Below are positions 1-10,194 of a stretch of 64,000 nucleotides of DNA, piece after piece. Each line of letters starts with the position of its first letter. Position 1 is the stretch's first letter. The DNA lies in assembly GCA_964019425.1 (NCBI GenBank), contig OZ025842.1:124001-188000 (forward strand), written 5' to 3'. The position numbers and the translations under genes were made by a program. Under the pieces are notes generated by a model that saw only the letters and a list, made by a program, of their open reading frames with translations, was not told where the DNA came from and did no database searches. Origin of the DNA: Flectonema sp. DT1601. Its lineage: Eukaryota; Euglenozoa; Diplonemea; Diplonemida; Diplonemidae.

Positions 1-225
1 TAGTGAACTCTTTATTACTTTCTGACTTAGATGTCATTAAGAGGTCTGCTAACAGAAATTAATAAATAACAATAAATCAGTTTCTATTAATATTTCATCA
101 ATTTCTCTCCTTGTTCAAATCATGAATGACTTCGTGTGCTGTAAAATAGAACAGCAGATCAAAAAAAAAAACTGATTTAGCAATATAAAATATCAAATTG
201 TCTCTTTCTCAACAAAGTTGATGAG

Positions 226-2004
226 TTAGTTGTTGATTGTTTTCGTTACTTTAAAGTTTCCATCATCACCAAACTCTAAGAATTGATTATGAAAGGCACG
301 CAATGACTCTCTGTGTCCAATACTAATTACAATTGGTACATCATCAAGTAAAGTATAAAGTTCTGATTCCGTGACGGCATTGACAGCACAGGTAGCTTCA
401 TCAAGGAGAGCAACCGCAGGGCGAGTCAGCAACAGACGTGCAAAAGCAAGTCGCTGTCGCTCACCAGGACTGAGGACAGCAGATAAATCAATCAAAGGAT
501 TATCCCATCCTCCAACACGAGCAGGAAGACCAGCTAATCCGACTTTATGAAGCGCACTCACCAGTTCTGCATCTTCAGTACTACACTCAGAGTTTCGTGG
601 ATAACATAACTGACCACGAAGACCAGTATTGGGTGGTAAATATGGTTTCAATGGAATAAAATGCATTCTTTGAGCAGCAGGTGTTGTAATAGAACCCATT
701 CCATCATCCCACAGTCCAGCAATTGATCTAAAGAGAGAAGTCTTTCCACATCCATTCTGACCAGTCACAAGTAGACGACTTCCATACTTGAGAACCAGAG
801 AAAGATTTTCAAAAACAGGAGAAGCACCTTCCTCAACACCAGGTGGATGATAAATAGTTAAGTCTTGGAGTCTTACTTCTAGTGGGGTTCCTGGTGAGGA
901 AGTTTCTTCAATTTTACGAACTTTAAAAGACTTATTACCTTGATCAGTAACAGAATCGACTGCTCTCATTAATTCTAATAACCTTTCTAAATGTGTTTGA
1001 TTTGAAACCATTTGTCGCATGTGAGTTACGAGCATACCGAATCCGGAACGGATTTGATTGAATGCGGTTGCCACGCGAGTTACTTCACCCAAAGTGAGGG
1101 TGCCTGAGAAATAAGCCTCAGCACAGACTACGTAAGGAATAAGAATTGTTAGATATCTGAAATAATTATTAAATATATCAACGCAGGCGTTCCATTGAAG
1201 GAATTCGTGAGAGTTTTCGTCAACTTTGCGAAAAGTTTTCATCGCACTTTTCAGTTCAAAATTATAACGACCACCACCGTAGAACGATATTTCTTCTCGA
1301 TTGGTGTAAACGTTTGTTAGAAGAACTCGGAGAGAAGCTTCCGATTCAGCGATGTTATTTCTATTTTCAGATAAACGATCCCAAAACAGATAAGTTGAAA
1401 CGATCGTAGCCACAGCAGAATAAACGACTGCCATCCACGACAAGTGCGGAGTAATCTGATAAAGAACTCCAACAAAAGCAACGACTTGCATTACTTTTCC
1501 AGATATAGATGCGAACAACGATACGTAACCAGAAGTACAAATATTAATTCCCTCAACAATCCTCTGAGAAGGGTTGTCAATATCAGGGTGTCTGTTGTCA
1601 AGAGCTACTGCAACATTCTGAGTTAGATATTTTGTTAAAGATGTTTTTGTTATTTGTTCCCTCCACACCAAAGCGGTTCGTTTGACAGCATAATCTCCAG
1701 CAGCGAATAGGATGCCTCCCAAAATCAAAACCGCAGCGAATGTTTGAATTGCGTTGTAAAATCCTTCTCTGTCTTTCTCTTCTAAAGCAGTCATGAACTT
1801 TCCCTGAGTCTCACTGAATCGAACTTCAATAGATGTTTCAACCACCAACAAAGTGATACCAGCAACAAGCCATAAGCAGTTGTGTAATCGATTCCCTGCT
1901 GCATCTGATTTGTATGCTGGCGCTGATAACTTTGCGAACTCGATCAGCGCTTGCCAACGGCTCAGTTTTTGTTTCTGTGATTTACTTCTCACTATTTTAG
2001 TCAT
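226..2004 (-). CDS. ABC half transporter, ABCD4/YddA-like
   Basis: A 592-aa half transporter with an N-terminal membrane domain and a C-terminal ATPase. The membrane half (about residues 35-340) has several hydrophobic helices and the loop RHPDIDNPSQRIVEG, which matches the NPDQ-type loop of ABCD and SbmA/YddA proteins. The nucleotide-binding domain shows Walker A GQNGCGKTS (about 416), signature LSPGERQRLAFAR (about 508), Walker B VALLDEAT and an H-loop His in SIGHRES. The LSPGE signature resembles ABCD4 and bacterial YddA more than the LSGGE of peroxisomal ABCD1-3. By family the substrate could be cobalamin (lysosomal ABCD4) or acyl-CoA (peroxisomal), and the sequence does not decide. It should act as a dimer in an organelle membrane. 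A CAG lies about 25 nt upstream of the ATG. Family is secure; subfamily and location are inferred. Confidence 0.9.
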   Translation of the reverse strand: MTKIVRSKSQKQKLSRWQALIEFAKLSAPAYKSDAAGNRLHNCLWLVAGITLLVVETSIEVRFSETQGKFMTALEEKDREGFYNAIQTFAAVLILGGILFAAGDYAVKRTALVWREQITKTSLTKYLTQNVAVALDNRHPDIDNPSQRIVEGINICTSGYVSLFASISGKVMQVVAFVGVLYQITPHLSWMAVVYSAVATIVSTYLFWDRLSENRNNIAESEASLRVLLTNVYTNREEISFYGGGRYNFELKSAMKTFRKVDENSHEFLQWNACVDIFNNYFRYLTILIPYVVCAEAYFSGTLTLGEVTRVATAFNQIRSGFGMLVTHMRQMVSNQTHLERLLELMRAVDSVTDQGNKSFKVRKIEETSSPGTPLEVRLQDLTIYHPPGVEEGASPVFENLSLVLKYGSRLLVTGQNGCGKTSLFRSIAGLWDDGMGSITTPAAQRMHFIPLKPYLPPNTGLRGQLCYPRNSECSTEDAELVSALHKVGLAGLPARVGGWDNPLIDLSAVLSPGERQRLAFARLLLTRPAVALLDEATCAVNAVTESELYTLLDDVPIVISIGHRESLRAFHNQFLEFGDDGNFKVTKTINN

Positions 2005-2337
2005 TTCCGTTATATTCTTATTCTGTTTTAATGAAATAACGTAATTGATGAGCTCACTTGACTTATTGAGATTTTAGTTTTATTTGTTGTTGTCCGTCAG
2101 CACCTGTTTTGATGATAAAAAAATTAATTCTTAAATCCTGAATATAAAAAACACAAAATCTGTTGTGTCAAAAGCCATCCATTTGTTTGGATTCCTTTTT
2201 TTCTTGTACTTGTTTTCGTTCTCTTCGGGAGGGAGAACCTCTCCTTTGTTTTTTTATGTGTATGTAGTGTTAACTTGTGTTAATCACCCGCAATGTGAGT
2301 CAAGTGCTGGTGTTAGAATCCCCTGTGGTTGTTTTAT
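2005..2337. other. Intergenic, no gene seen
   Basis: This AT-rich spacer lies between the ABC transporter start and the end of the small upstream gene. I see no conserved ORF, and a plus-strand ORF here is low-complexity T-rich sequence. It should hold the 5' leader of the transporter and the 3' UTR of the gene before it. Confidence 0.5.
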
Positions 2338-2595
2338 TTATTGTTTTTTAACAAGTCTTGATATCCTGACGTGATTACTATTTTGAAAAAAACACAACAA
2401 AACAAACCATTCCATGTCATCAGATGACGCTCCAGGTACTTTAGCAGCTTTCTTTGGAGCAGCAATTTTCGGTGCAGCTGCCTTCTTCACTGGAAATGGT
2501 GCGACTCCCTGTAACACTTCAGGCTTTGCTCCAAAGACACATCCGTTGGACCAAGCTGGTGCTGCGACGAATCCGGCTGGGCAGCTAATTGGCAT
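2338..2595 (-). CDS. Small Ala/Lys/Pro-rich hypothetical protein
   Basis: An 85-aa ORF in the same orientation as all other genes, starting at an ATG with a favourable CAAAACA context. Residues 1-35 look ordered, with two Cys and aromatic residues. Residues 36-55 are a low-complexity run of Lys, Ala and Pro, followed by an acidic SSDDMEW. The last 22 residues look like read-through of non-coding DNA. A 30-nt stretch starting GTTTGT and ending AATAG could be a very short intron near the C-terminus, but it is in frame, so either reading gives a protein. I do not recognise the family. Composition is unlike the surrounding T/A-rich spacer, which is the main reason to keep it. Confidence 0.4.
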   Translation of the reverse strand: MPISCPAGFVAAPAWSNGCVFGAKPEVLQGVAPFPVKKAAAPKIAAPKKAAKVPGASSDDMEWFVLLCFFQNSNHVRISRLVKKQ

Positions 2596-3226
2596 TGTTT
2601 TGGGTGTTTTGTGTAGTCTTGTGAAAGTGATATTATCTAATAATAATTTATTAATTTTGCATCTTACTGTAACTCATATTCTGAGTAACTACCTGCGAGA
2701 TATTCTAACGACAGCATTCAGACTGCATATAACAAAGTCAAAACAAAACGTAAAGGAATGGTCCAGTTTTTCAGGTTTATTCATTTTTTTTTTTTTCCTT
2801 TTCTTTTTTTCTTTAGTCTTTATTTCAAAATAAGCCACCTTTACCTCTCTCGTCAGATTTCTTTTTTTTTTTCTTCCTCCAATTCTAAGGCTAGTCAGGA
2901 ACTTCACCTCACCAAAGTGAATAACAGTTTTCTTGAATTATCTAAATAAACTGGTCCCCTTTTAAGAAGGACATCACTTGGAATGTTGGTGCTGTTGTTG
3001 TACAAAATGATGGTACCACTTCGTTAGGAACCTTTCTTATAGTAATAAGAAAAAAAAAAAAAAAAATAAAAATAAACATCTATTCACCAGAAAGGTGTCA
3101 TTTCCTACCGCAGACTTTAATAGCTGAAGATTATGTTCAGTGTGTTTCGTAATCTTGTTGAACTGGTGTGGTGATGTGTAGCTTAGCAGCTCTGCAATGA
3201 TCTGCAGATATTTATGTGAGTGCTGA
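2596..3226. other. Intergenic with homopolymer runs, no gene seen
   Basis: The stretch carries T runs near 2787-2815 and 2860-2872 and an A run near 3049-3066. ORFs crossing these are single-residue repeats of Phe or Lys and were not accepted. It should contain the 3' UTR of the KATNIP-like gene. Confidence 0.5.
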
Positions 3227-6200
3227 CTAACATCCAGTACCACGATAACCAGCAGATCTAGTTCCTGCTATTGATGGTCGTTGTGATTGAGTTGAAGGTC
3301 GTCCACATGATGTTTGAGGCATTTCTTCTTCAAGAGCAGATATTTTACCAGAGTCGTAAAACAAAACACCTCCACTACTATCCTGAGATGAAGAGTTAGA
3401 TCTTAAGATATCCAATCCGTTAATACAAAGATCATTCGTGAATATCATATGTTGACTGAAATCTGACGATGATGAGCTACCCTGTGGTACTTCAGGAGCC
3501 ATTTTTAAATTACCAGAGTAAATTACTGATTCATCAGCGTACACTGTGACTTGTTCAGCTCCTCGAGTTGGTGTTTTTGAATAATTCGAAATACTAATTC
3601 TAGAAACAGCAACCGGCTCTTCAAATATCACATACACCAACGTAACAGTTCCAGGAATATAAGGAGCCAACCAAATATGATTGTCAGCTGATGTTGAGTT
3701 AACTCCATCGACAAGGTTACTGAGTACTCTGAGATCTGTTTTATTACTCGGGAGGACTGTAATATCTCTCGGAATCGCTTCAATATTATTTCCGTTTAAA
3801 ATAATTTTTTCATTACGAACATCGAATAGCTCGATTCCATTCAAACCTAAATAATATTGATCACCATGTGTTCCTCTTAGCTCTAGTCTAAAGACATGTG
3901 CTGTTGGGAATAATGGAGGCTCGAATCCAATAATGTCAAGTAGCTCTTTTGGATATGGTTTTGCGCATAGTCGAGCTCTGTGTACTGCGTCTGCTACTTC
4001 TTTGTTCATTGTAGAACTGGTAACAGTTGAATTAAAGTCTCGTTGAACTGTGCTTAGTTGTATTGAATGAGATATGACTGCTGAAGAGTCTGGGGTTGGT
4101 CCAGGAGCCTTTCTAATGTAGTGGCCAGAGTTCGGACTTGAGAGAGCTCCGTTTACACGAACTCGTAGACGTTTAACACCTCGAGGCGTCGTTGCTAAAC
4201 TTTCATTAAAATTAAATATCCGAACTGAAGCAACCGACTGCTCCTGTCCAAGTAAAAACGTCAGCACAATGGGACCACCTGATGTAAGTTCATGAGACAC
4301 ATTCCAAGGCCATGAAGAGATAGCATCACATGTAGCAGAGATGATTGATCCTTCTTCAGTTAGAAATTCAATTCTTCCAATACCAACATTCTGCATATCA
4401 CCCCAGTTGGTTATAATTTCAACAGAAACGACGCTTCCCTTTGGGATGTTCTTCGTTCTTCTTGTTGAAAGCAGCAACTTTTGAGGAACAATCGCATTCT
4501 GTGAGGAGTTCATTTTCAAGTATAAACCTCCTTCTGGACTTGCTTGGACATCATCTACTAAAACAGATAATCGTTTAATACCTCCAGGTAATGGATTCTT
4601 AACAACAATAGCACTAACGTAGTGACTCTGAGTACTGCTTTGCTTCAAGTCGAACAGACACGACTTCGCTGAAAGTGGTGTCGATGAGAATCGAACTGCA
4701 GTGTCTGTGTCGTCCCAAAACTGAATTTCGTTGAATGCGGCGTGGATGCTGTTGTTTGCTGACTCATCCCACCACTGCAATACTTCGAGTGTTATTGTGT
4801 TTCCTTTCGGGATATTTATTGTATTGTGGTTGTGACTTGTAACTAAATCTGTTGAGGTACTCGATCCCCTCCCACGAGCTGTTGTTCCCGGTCTCGAGTC
4901 AGCTCCATGAGAAGTTGTTGGTCTGCTTATGGTCTGCAGCATTTCAGAGGGATTGTGTCGATCTTCTTTCCTCCACATTTCGTGTTGAGTTTCTATAATT
5001 TGATCGATTCGTGAGAGAACTTGTTGATCGATTGTGAATAATATTATCTCTGTTTGGTCTTCACTTCCCTGTAACGCTCCAGGAGCTTTACAGATCTCAC
5101 CTTTGAAGATGAAACGACCGTCGAGTTGTATTTCAACATCTTTTACTCCTCTGTAAGAATGAGGTCTACTCTTGTTGTAGTTCCAGAATCGTAACATGCT
5201 AATATGATTTACTTTTCTCATGTCGATAGTAATAATATGATCACAACCTGCTGTGAAGGGTGCTAACCAGACGTGAATATCATCAGAGGTCCTCGACACT
5301 CCATCAACAACATTCTGAACCACTCTCGGATCTGAATTATATTCAGGAAGAACATTAATACTCTCCGGGTTCCCTGACACTTGAGATAAAGGATCTCTAA
5401 TTCTAATTGGTTCACCTCCTCCATCAAATATCTCAATACTATTAAGACCAATGTAGTGAGGATCACCCCAAGTCTCAAGACAATGGATTGTTAATATTCT
5501 TCCAGCTGGTAGTGTTGGGATGCTGAAATCTTCATCCATTGCCTGTTCTGTTAGACTCCCAGCAGGTGGTGTTACTGCACCTCTCTTTGGGTCCACTCTC
5601 ACTCCAGTTAAATTAGACGGCGGTGGGGTTTTCGTTTGAGGTTCTCTCTTCCGTTCATTTTGCAACACATCCAACGGATCTTCGTAACTTGGCCTAGAGA
5701 GAACTTTCTCAGCGTACTCAGAAAGGATATCGCTATCAAGATTATTCTTCCTAGTTGGGTTTAGAACGCTGTTTTCCGAAACATTGCGAGCAATCGATCC
5801 AGGTCCAGGTTGTGGACCCTTCCCAAATGAAGACGACGGAGTTGAAGAATAGCCAGCTGGGGTTCGAGCCCTTCTCCCTGACGTAGGTCTTCCTGACGTC
5901 TGTGGAGAAAACAATTGAATGTCATCAGAAGCCCTTTTTACTGGAGATACTTGCTTGTCGTCTAACCAGTCAGGAGTACATGAGGGTGTTGAAGTAGAAT
6001 CTTTAATGATGTTGTGAATTTCTATTAAATGTTCATCTTCATTAGTGTGAGCTGACTCAAAGTTAGTAATCAGTTGCATGATTCGATCCTTTTTAACGAT
6101 TGGAAGTAATCTGACCTTTTCACCCATTTCGATAATTGCTGCATCATGTTCACCATCAGTGTCGGGTACTTCAGGGTAGTCAGCTGTGTTGGTTCTTGGC

Positions 6201-6436
6201 TCCCACCTGCCTCTTGCTGTTGTTCGCTCAGACTTCGCGATTCCTCCCTCAATTGATTTGCGTAACAGTTGTACATCACGTCTTCTAATCCTCACAGGTT
6301 GTCTTCGCTCTGCATTGGCACCTGAAAAGTGGGTTGTAAACCCTGACTCTCTCCTTTCCTTCTCTTTCTCTTCTTCAGAAGCTACCCTCGATGATGGCAA
6401 GTCTCGTTTCCTATTGCAGGGCGCTAAACCTGCCAT
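3227..6436 (-). CDS. KATNIP: KATNIP-like protein (DUF4457 repeats)
   Basis: A 1,069-aa protein related to katanin-interacting protein (KIAA0556), a ciliary-base and microtubule protein in animals. The first 300 residues are charged and disordered. Four related beta-rich modules follow, at about 315-470, 545-640, 668-790 and 850-1000. The first and last share the pattern GD.(H/Q)Y.(I/L)GLN.IE(I/L)FD, then (N/T)VLP and VDGV..TS.D.H(V/I)WLAP, then YSK or YNKSR with RGV; the middle two are shorter and diverged. I chose the ATG at 6436 because it sits 8 nt after an ACAACAG acceptor-like site; the frame stays open upstream, but only to non-ATG codons through an A run. It is shorter than the roughly 1,600-aa human protein. 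It implies a cilium or flagellum. The two outer modules make the family call strong. Confidence 0.9.
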   Translation of the reverse strand: MAGLAPCNRKRDLPSSRVASEEEKEKERRESGFTTHFSGANAERRQPVRIRRRDVQLLRKSIEGGIAKSERTTARGRWEPRTNTADYPEVPDTDGEHDAAIIEMGEKVRLLPIVKKDRIMQLITNFESAHTNEDEHLIEIHNIIKDSTSTPSCTPDWLDDKQVSPVKRASDDIQLFSPQTSGRPTSGRRARTPAGYSSTPSSSFGKGPQPGPGSIARNVSENSVLNPTRKNNLDSDILSEYAEKVLSRPSYEDPLDVLQNERKREPQTKTPPPSNLTGVRVDPKRGAVTPPAGSLTEQAMDEDFSIPTLPAGRILTIHCLETWGDPHYIGLNSIEIFDGGGEPIRIRDPLSQVSGNPESINVLPEYNSDPRVVQNVVDGVSRTSDDIHVWLAPFTAGCDHIITIDMRKVNHISMLRFWNYNKSRPHSYRGVKDVEIQLDGRFIFKGEICKAPGALQGSEDQTEIILFTIDQQVLSRIDQIIETQHEMWRKEDRHNPSEMLQTISRPTTSHGADSRPGTTARGRGSSTSTDLVTSHNHNTINIPKGNTITLEVLQWWDESANNSIHAAFNEIQFWDDTDTAVRFSSTPLSAKSCLFDLKQSSTQSHYVSAIVVKNPLPGGIKRLSVLVDDVQASPEGGLYLKMNSSQNAIVPQKLLLSTRRTKNIPKGSVVSVEIITNWGDMQNVGIGRIEFLTEEGSIISATCDAISSWPWNVSHELTSGGPIVLTFLLGQEQSVASVRIFNFNESLATTPRGVKRLRVRVNGALSSPNSGHYIRKAPGPTPDSSAVISHSIQLSTVQRDFNSTVTSSTMNKEVADAVHRARLCAKPYPKELLDIIGFEPPLFPTAHVFRLELRGTHGDQYYLGLNGIELFDVRNEKIILNGNNIEAIPRDITVLPSNKTDLRVLSNLVDGVNSTSADNHIWLAPYIPGTVTLVYVIFEEPVAVSRISISNYSKTPTRGAEQVTVYADESVIYSGNLKMAPEVPQGSSSSSDFSQHMIFTNDLCINGLDILRSNSSSQDSSGGVLFYDSGKISALEEEMPQTSCGRPSTQSQRPSIAGTRSAGYRGTGC

Positions 6437-6743
6437 ATTGCGCCCTGTTGTAATAATGTTTTTTTCTGTTTTTTTTTTTTGATAATTTGGCCGGAATATT
6501 ATTATATTTTCTATTTGTACAACAGTCGATCGCAGACACAATTGTTATTTTCACCTGTCTGTATTTTGAACAAAATTATAAATAAGGTATTACAACAGAA
6601 AAAAATATTTTGAAGACTCCAAAAAGATACAAACAAAATGGCTGCTGAAACTTCAGCGATCCATTGAATCCAACGAACAAACACATCATCGAATTCTTTA
6701 TGATCATTTGCAGAAGTTAGGTGAGTTATATTCATTCAAGAGT
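6437..6743. other. Intergenic, no gene seen
   Basis: This spacer holds the KATNIP 5' leader and the PDZ gene 3' UTR. A minus-strand ORF of 74 codons (6511-6735) follows the PDZ stop closely but has no recognisable domain and runs through A/T-rich sequence; I treat it as chance. Confidence 0.5.
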
Positions 6744-7922
6744 TTAAATATGAACCGGGGAATATGGAGAAGGGGTTACTTCTTGTGGAGACAGTACGAA
6801 TTCAGAATTAGTTGCGTACGGTGATAATGTTGTCTGACTCTGACTAGCCAAGGCCCTGCTCCTAAAAGCAGCCTGTTCAACAACATTAGTACGGATTGGG
6901 CTAACAGATCTCGTACTTTTATAAAAACTGGGTGTTGGTATTTCTTGAAAGCTGGGCTTTACGAAATTATCAAAATACCCATCCGGGATATCTCTTCTTG
7001 GTGATGTCCCTGGATGATATCCTGATGACGAGTAAGACAGAGCTGGGCCGTCGAATGCTTTAGTTGGGAGCATATTTCTTTTAAATGAAGCTGGACCTTT
7101 TCTTTCAAATACTCCACCTTGACGCATTCTATAAGTTCCAGGAACAAAGTTACTCTCATGTTGAGTTCTAATTCTACTTAAAGGAAGAGGACCACCAACA
7201 CCACCTGTAGAAGGACGAGGAGGAGGTGGGTAATCAATGTGTGCTGCTTTGGCAACCCAAGGCCATCCCTTTTCCGTAGAAGCAAAGTCTTCATCGTCAT
7301 CATAATCAGCACTGCCGGCACCACCACCACCACCACTGTATTGACTTGGAGGTCTTTGTCCCCCAGTAGGTGGTACCAAAGTCTTTGGCGGTTCGCTTGG
7401 CAGCACCGAAATCTCAACGGTCAACGTACTCCCTCCTCGCTGTTTAAGTTCACCGAGGGCTGTCTTTAAATCAGCTTCACCGTTAATACGTATTCCATTA
7501 ACACTTCTAATTACATTACCAGATTCAATACCAGCTCTATGAAATGCTCCTCCAGGATGGATGTGTGTTGCGTATAAAAGGGCGTCTGATCGTCTCTCGT
7601 ATTCGAAGCCGAGGGGTTCTGATGGTTCGTATAGTTTTACTACTACGAGACGCTGCTCTTCATCAATTACTACTTCTAAGTTTAATACTTTCATTCCCTT
7701 CTTTCGAAATGCTTCGACTGCCATCAGCAACTGTCGTTGGTCTCGAACTTGTTTTCCATCGAGCCCAAGTAATATTGTTCCCGCAGATAACCCAGCTCTG
7801 GCTATTGCACTTCCTGGTGTTACTTGTGTTACCGTAACAGGACCATCACCAATTCGTCCGTAGGTACATCCGAGTTGTTCTTCCGGATGATATAATTCCA
7901 CTTGCACATGTTGCGGACGCAT
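6744..7922 (-). CDS. Protein with two PDZ domains
   Basis: A 392-aa soluble protein. Two PDZ modules fill the N-terminal half. In PDZ1 (about 8-90) the core is VTQVTPGSAIARAGLSAGT, followed by ILLGLDGKQV. PDZ2 (about 92-175) has HPGGAFHRAGIESGNVI and SVNGIRING, the usual carboxylate-loop-to-helix arrangement. The rest (about 185-392) is Pro, Ser, Gly and Tyr rich and likely disordered, with several SP motifs that could be phosphorylated. There is no signal peptide or membrane segment, so it is probably a cytoplasmic scaffold. The start follows an (ATTTT)n tract and TTTAG. The partner ligands cannot be told from sequence. Confidence 0.82.
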   Translation of the reverse strand: MRPQHVQVELYHPEEQLGCTYGRIGDGPVTVTQVTPGSAIARAGLSAGTILLGLDGKQVRDQRQLLMAVEAFRKKGMKVLNLEVVIDEEQRLVVVKLYEPSEPLGFEYERRSDALLYATHIHPGGAFHRAGIESGNVIRSVNGIRINGEADLKTALGELKQRGGSTLTVEISVLPSEPPKTLVPPTGGQRPPSQYSGGGGGAGSADYDDDEDFASTEKGWPWVAKAAHIDYPPPPRPSTGGVGGPLPLSRIRTQHESNFVPGTYRMRQGGVFERKGPASFKRNMLPTKAFDGPALSYSSSGYHPGTSPRRDIPDGYFDNFVKPSFQEIPTPSFYKSTRSVSPIRTNVVEQAAFRSRALASQSQTTLSPYATNSEFVLSPQEVTPSPYSPVHI

Positions 7923-7935
7923 TTCTTTTAACTAA

Positions 7936-7982
7936 ATAAAATAAAATAAAATAAAATAAAATAAAATAAAATAAAATAAAAT
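7936..7982. repeat. (AAAAT)n pentanucleotide microsatellite
   Basis: About nine tandem AAAAT units (ATTTT on the coding strand) lie directly upstream of the PDZ gene start. Read in the direction of transcription they make a T-rich tract leading into TTTAG and then the ATG. The repeat may therefore serve as the polypyrimidine tract of the presumed trans-splice acceptor. Confidence 0.85.
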
Positions 7983-8139
7983 AATAAATAATTTTGATAA
8001 CTCAGAAAGCTAATCTGCTTTAGTGTCTTCATCTCTTTTTCAGTATTTTCAATTTCTATTCCCGTTTTTGTTGTTGTTTTTTTTTCTGGAATAAAAAAAA
8101 AAAAAAAAGAAAGCTACAAGATCTCAACAAGAAGTATTC

Positions 8140-8460
8140 ATTCACGGGCTGATCGATGAGCCGTAGCGCGAAAACACTGCCGCATAGGTATGCGGAAACA
8201 CTACAAAAAAAAACAAAAACACTCTTCGTTCATTAGAAATAAACTACCCCATCGCTACAGATAAACGATATTGTGGGAAACCTCTGCGACAGGAGGTTTG
8301 GTTTTAGAAAAAGGCGCTAGTGAATTTAATTATAAAGTTAGTAGCCGGAGAAGCTGGCGCTCATTAATTTCACTTCTCGTCGTCAATACGACGATGAGTG
8401 TCCAGCCAGGAATGCCGAAAGCACTCCTGTAGATTGAGTCCGTAGATTAAGTCCGGATCG
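8140..8460. ncRNA. Candidate structured RNA island (five or more consecutive hairpins)
   Basis: This 320-nt stretch between two genes is less AT-rich than other spacers and packs stem-loops end to end. They are CCGCAT/ATGCGG (8080-range start at 8180-8195); CCCATCG with CGAT and GGG (8248-8277); AAACCTC/GAGGTTT (8278-8299); a 14-bp stem with two mismatches (8319-8332 with 8361-8374) enclosing GCCGG/CTGGC; TCGTCGT/ACGACGA (8377-8394); and CAGGA.TGC/GCA.TCCTG (8407-8429). A tandem 13-mer with one mismatch follows (8429-8454). It may be an independent ncRNA on either strand or a structured 3' UTR of the CCCH gene ending at 8466. I tested it by eye against SRP, RNase P, U3 and spliceosomal RNA landmarks and found no match. 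Confidence 0.35.
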
Positions 8461-8465
8461 TTTAG

Positions 8466-10194
8466 TTATTGAAATATCGGCTGCTGGGCAGCAGCTTTTC
8501 GGAGCATTTCTTCAACGCCGTAGAATGAGATGTTAAGACCGTATCCAAAAGTCTGACAGAGTGCTTCATTTGCACAGGCAGCATTCTTGAAGACGACGAG
8601 ACCGTAAGAACCTCCGTAACCTACTTCAGATTCTCTAACTAGTTGACTGCTGACAAAACCAGCGATTTCACACCACATGTTACGGAAGTCGTTGTCATTC
8701 ATTCTTCTAATACCCCGAGCGTCTGTATCTCTGTCGATTTCTCTAACAAGAAGAGTTGTCTCGAAGTGGGGCTGCTTTGATAGATTTACATCTTCTCCAG
8801 AAGATTGCTTGCCGGGTTCAATCCTGTCGGCATCACTCTTTATGTGAAGATAAATACATTCGATTCCGTACCTGCAAGTTTGCTCATTTCTATAATGATG
8901 GCAGACAGGCTTACGAAGGTCTCCCTTCTTACCATCTTCCTTTTCTCTTAAGAATGCAAGGGCGCCAGCAGTTACACTAACGTCGGCTGCGTTGAAAATA
9001 TATTTCTTATTTTCGGTGTTATCGAAACCAGTGATTTGAGCATTGGGATGCTCATCAGACAGCATAGGCTCTCTTTTTATATCATCACGGTTGCTTCGAT
9101 GATGGCGTCTTTCTTTTGCCTTGTCACGTGTCTTTTCCTGTCTGTCGCGGTGATCCCTGGGTGGTTCACGCTTTGATCGCCTTTCTCTGTCTCTGTCTCT
9201 ATCACGCTCTCTTTCTTTGTCTCGACTGTCCTTTTTGTCTCGACTCTCTTTTTTGTTACCCCGTTCTTTTCGATCTCTCGGTTTATCAACAGGGTGATCC
9301 CTCTCACGATCTCTCTTATGATGATCTCTCTCTCTCTCACGAGGTTTCTCATCCCGGTCACGATCCCGTTCAGACCTGCTTCGGGTTTCTCTTATTGAAA
9401 CTTTTTCATCTCCAATTCTCCCTTCACCACCTCCGTATGCTTTTAGGATTCTATCTCTAATTTCACGTCCCTGAGTTGTTAATTATGAAACAATGAATTC
9501 CACAATAAACATAAATAATAAACTTTTATAGATATATCATTTAATAATAATAATATCATACCTCTATTTCTGCTATGTGACAAGATCCATCAGATGATTT
9601 CTCTGTTTTAATATTAGTAACTGATGAGGAATAACTGGAGAGAAGCATTCGAACGTCATCTTCACTAACAGTTGAGGAATGAGTTGTTATTTTGAGAGAG
9701 TAGGGACGGATAGAAGATCTGCGATCACGACGATGCTTGTCGGCTGATTGTTCAGCTTCGCGACGTCGGCGGTCTGTTTGACGTTCTCGTCTGTCGTCAT
9801 CTCGACGACGGTCTCGGCGATCTCTTCCGCGACTTCCCTCTCGCCGCTCACGACGACGTCTTTCTTTTTCCTTGTCTTTGTCCTTATCCTTATCTTTATC
9901 CTTGTCGTGATCATCTTCTTCTCTTCTTCTTCTTCTGTCACGAGTTGTGTCCTTCTTATCGTCTTCGTCTACTTCATCTGATTTCGGAAGAGGTTTCTCT
10001 ACTGAGGCTTCGCTCTTGCTTTCAGACTTTGCTTCCCCCTCATCTTTCTCTTTAGTCTCAGGTTTGCTGTCACTCTCCACCTCATCGTGTTGCCGTTCTT
10101 GCGATGGCTGACGTTCTTCGCTGTTGCGATCTAATTCCTTTGGTGACTTCTCCTTATCATCATCACTGAAGGAGTTTTCGTTCTCAGAAGACAT
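8466..10194 (-). CDS. RS-rich RNA-binding protein with RRM-like and CCCH zinc-finger domains
   Basis: Two exons, 9562-10194 and 8466-9470, joined across a 91-nt GT-AG intron (9471-9561; donor GTATGA, acceptor AACTCAG, phase 0). The join gives 545 aa. Residues 1-165 are acidic then Arg/Asp/Glu rich with KD repeats. Residues about 168-240 look like an RRM (IRPYSLKITTHSSTVSEDDV), and the intron falls inside it. A second RS/RD/RE-type low-complexity stretch follows. Then comes a CCCH finger, C-x8-C-x5-C-x3-H in CHHYRNEQTCRYGIECIYLH. The C-terminus resembles a second, U2AF-homology-like RRM (VREIDRD with GLVVFKNAACANEAL). The make-up suggests a nuclear pre-mRNA processing factor. The exon 2 frame is open from the acceptor to the stop, which supports the splice. 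Confidence 0.82.

Noticed and set aside
6437-6541. N-terminal extension of the KATNIP-like protein
   Set aside because: The frame is open but contains no ATG and crosses an A run and the acceptor-like ACAACAG.
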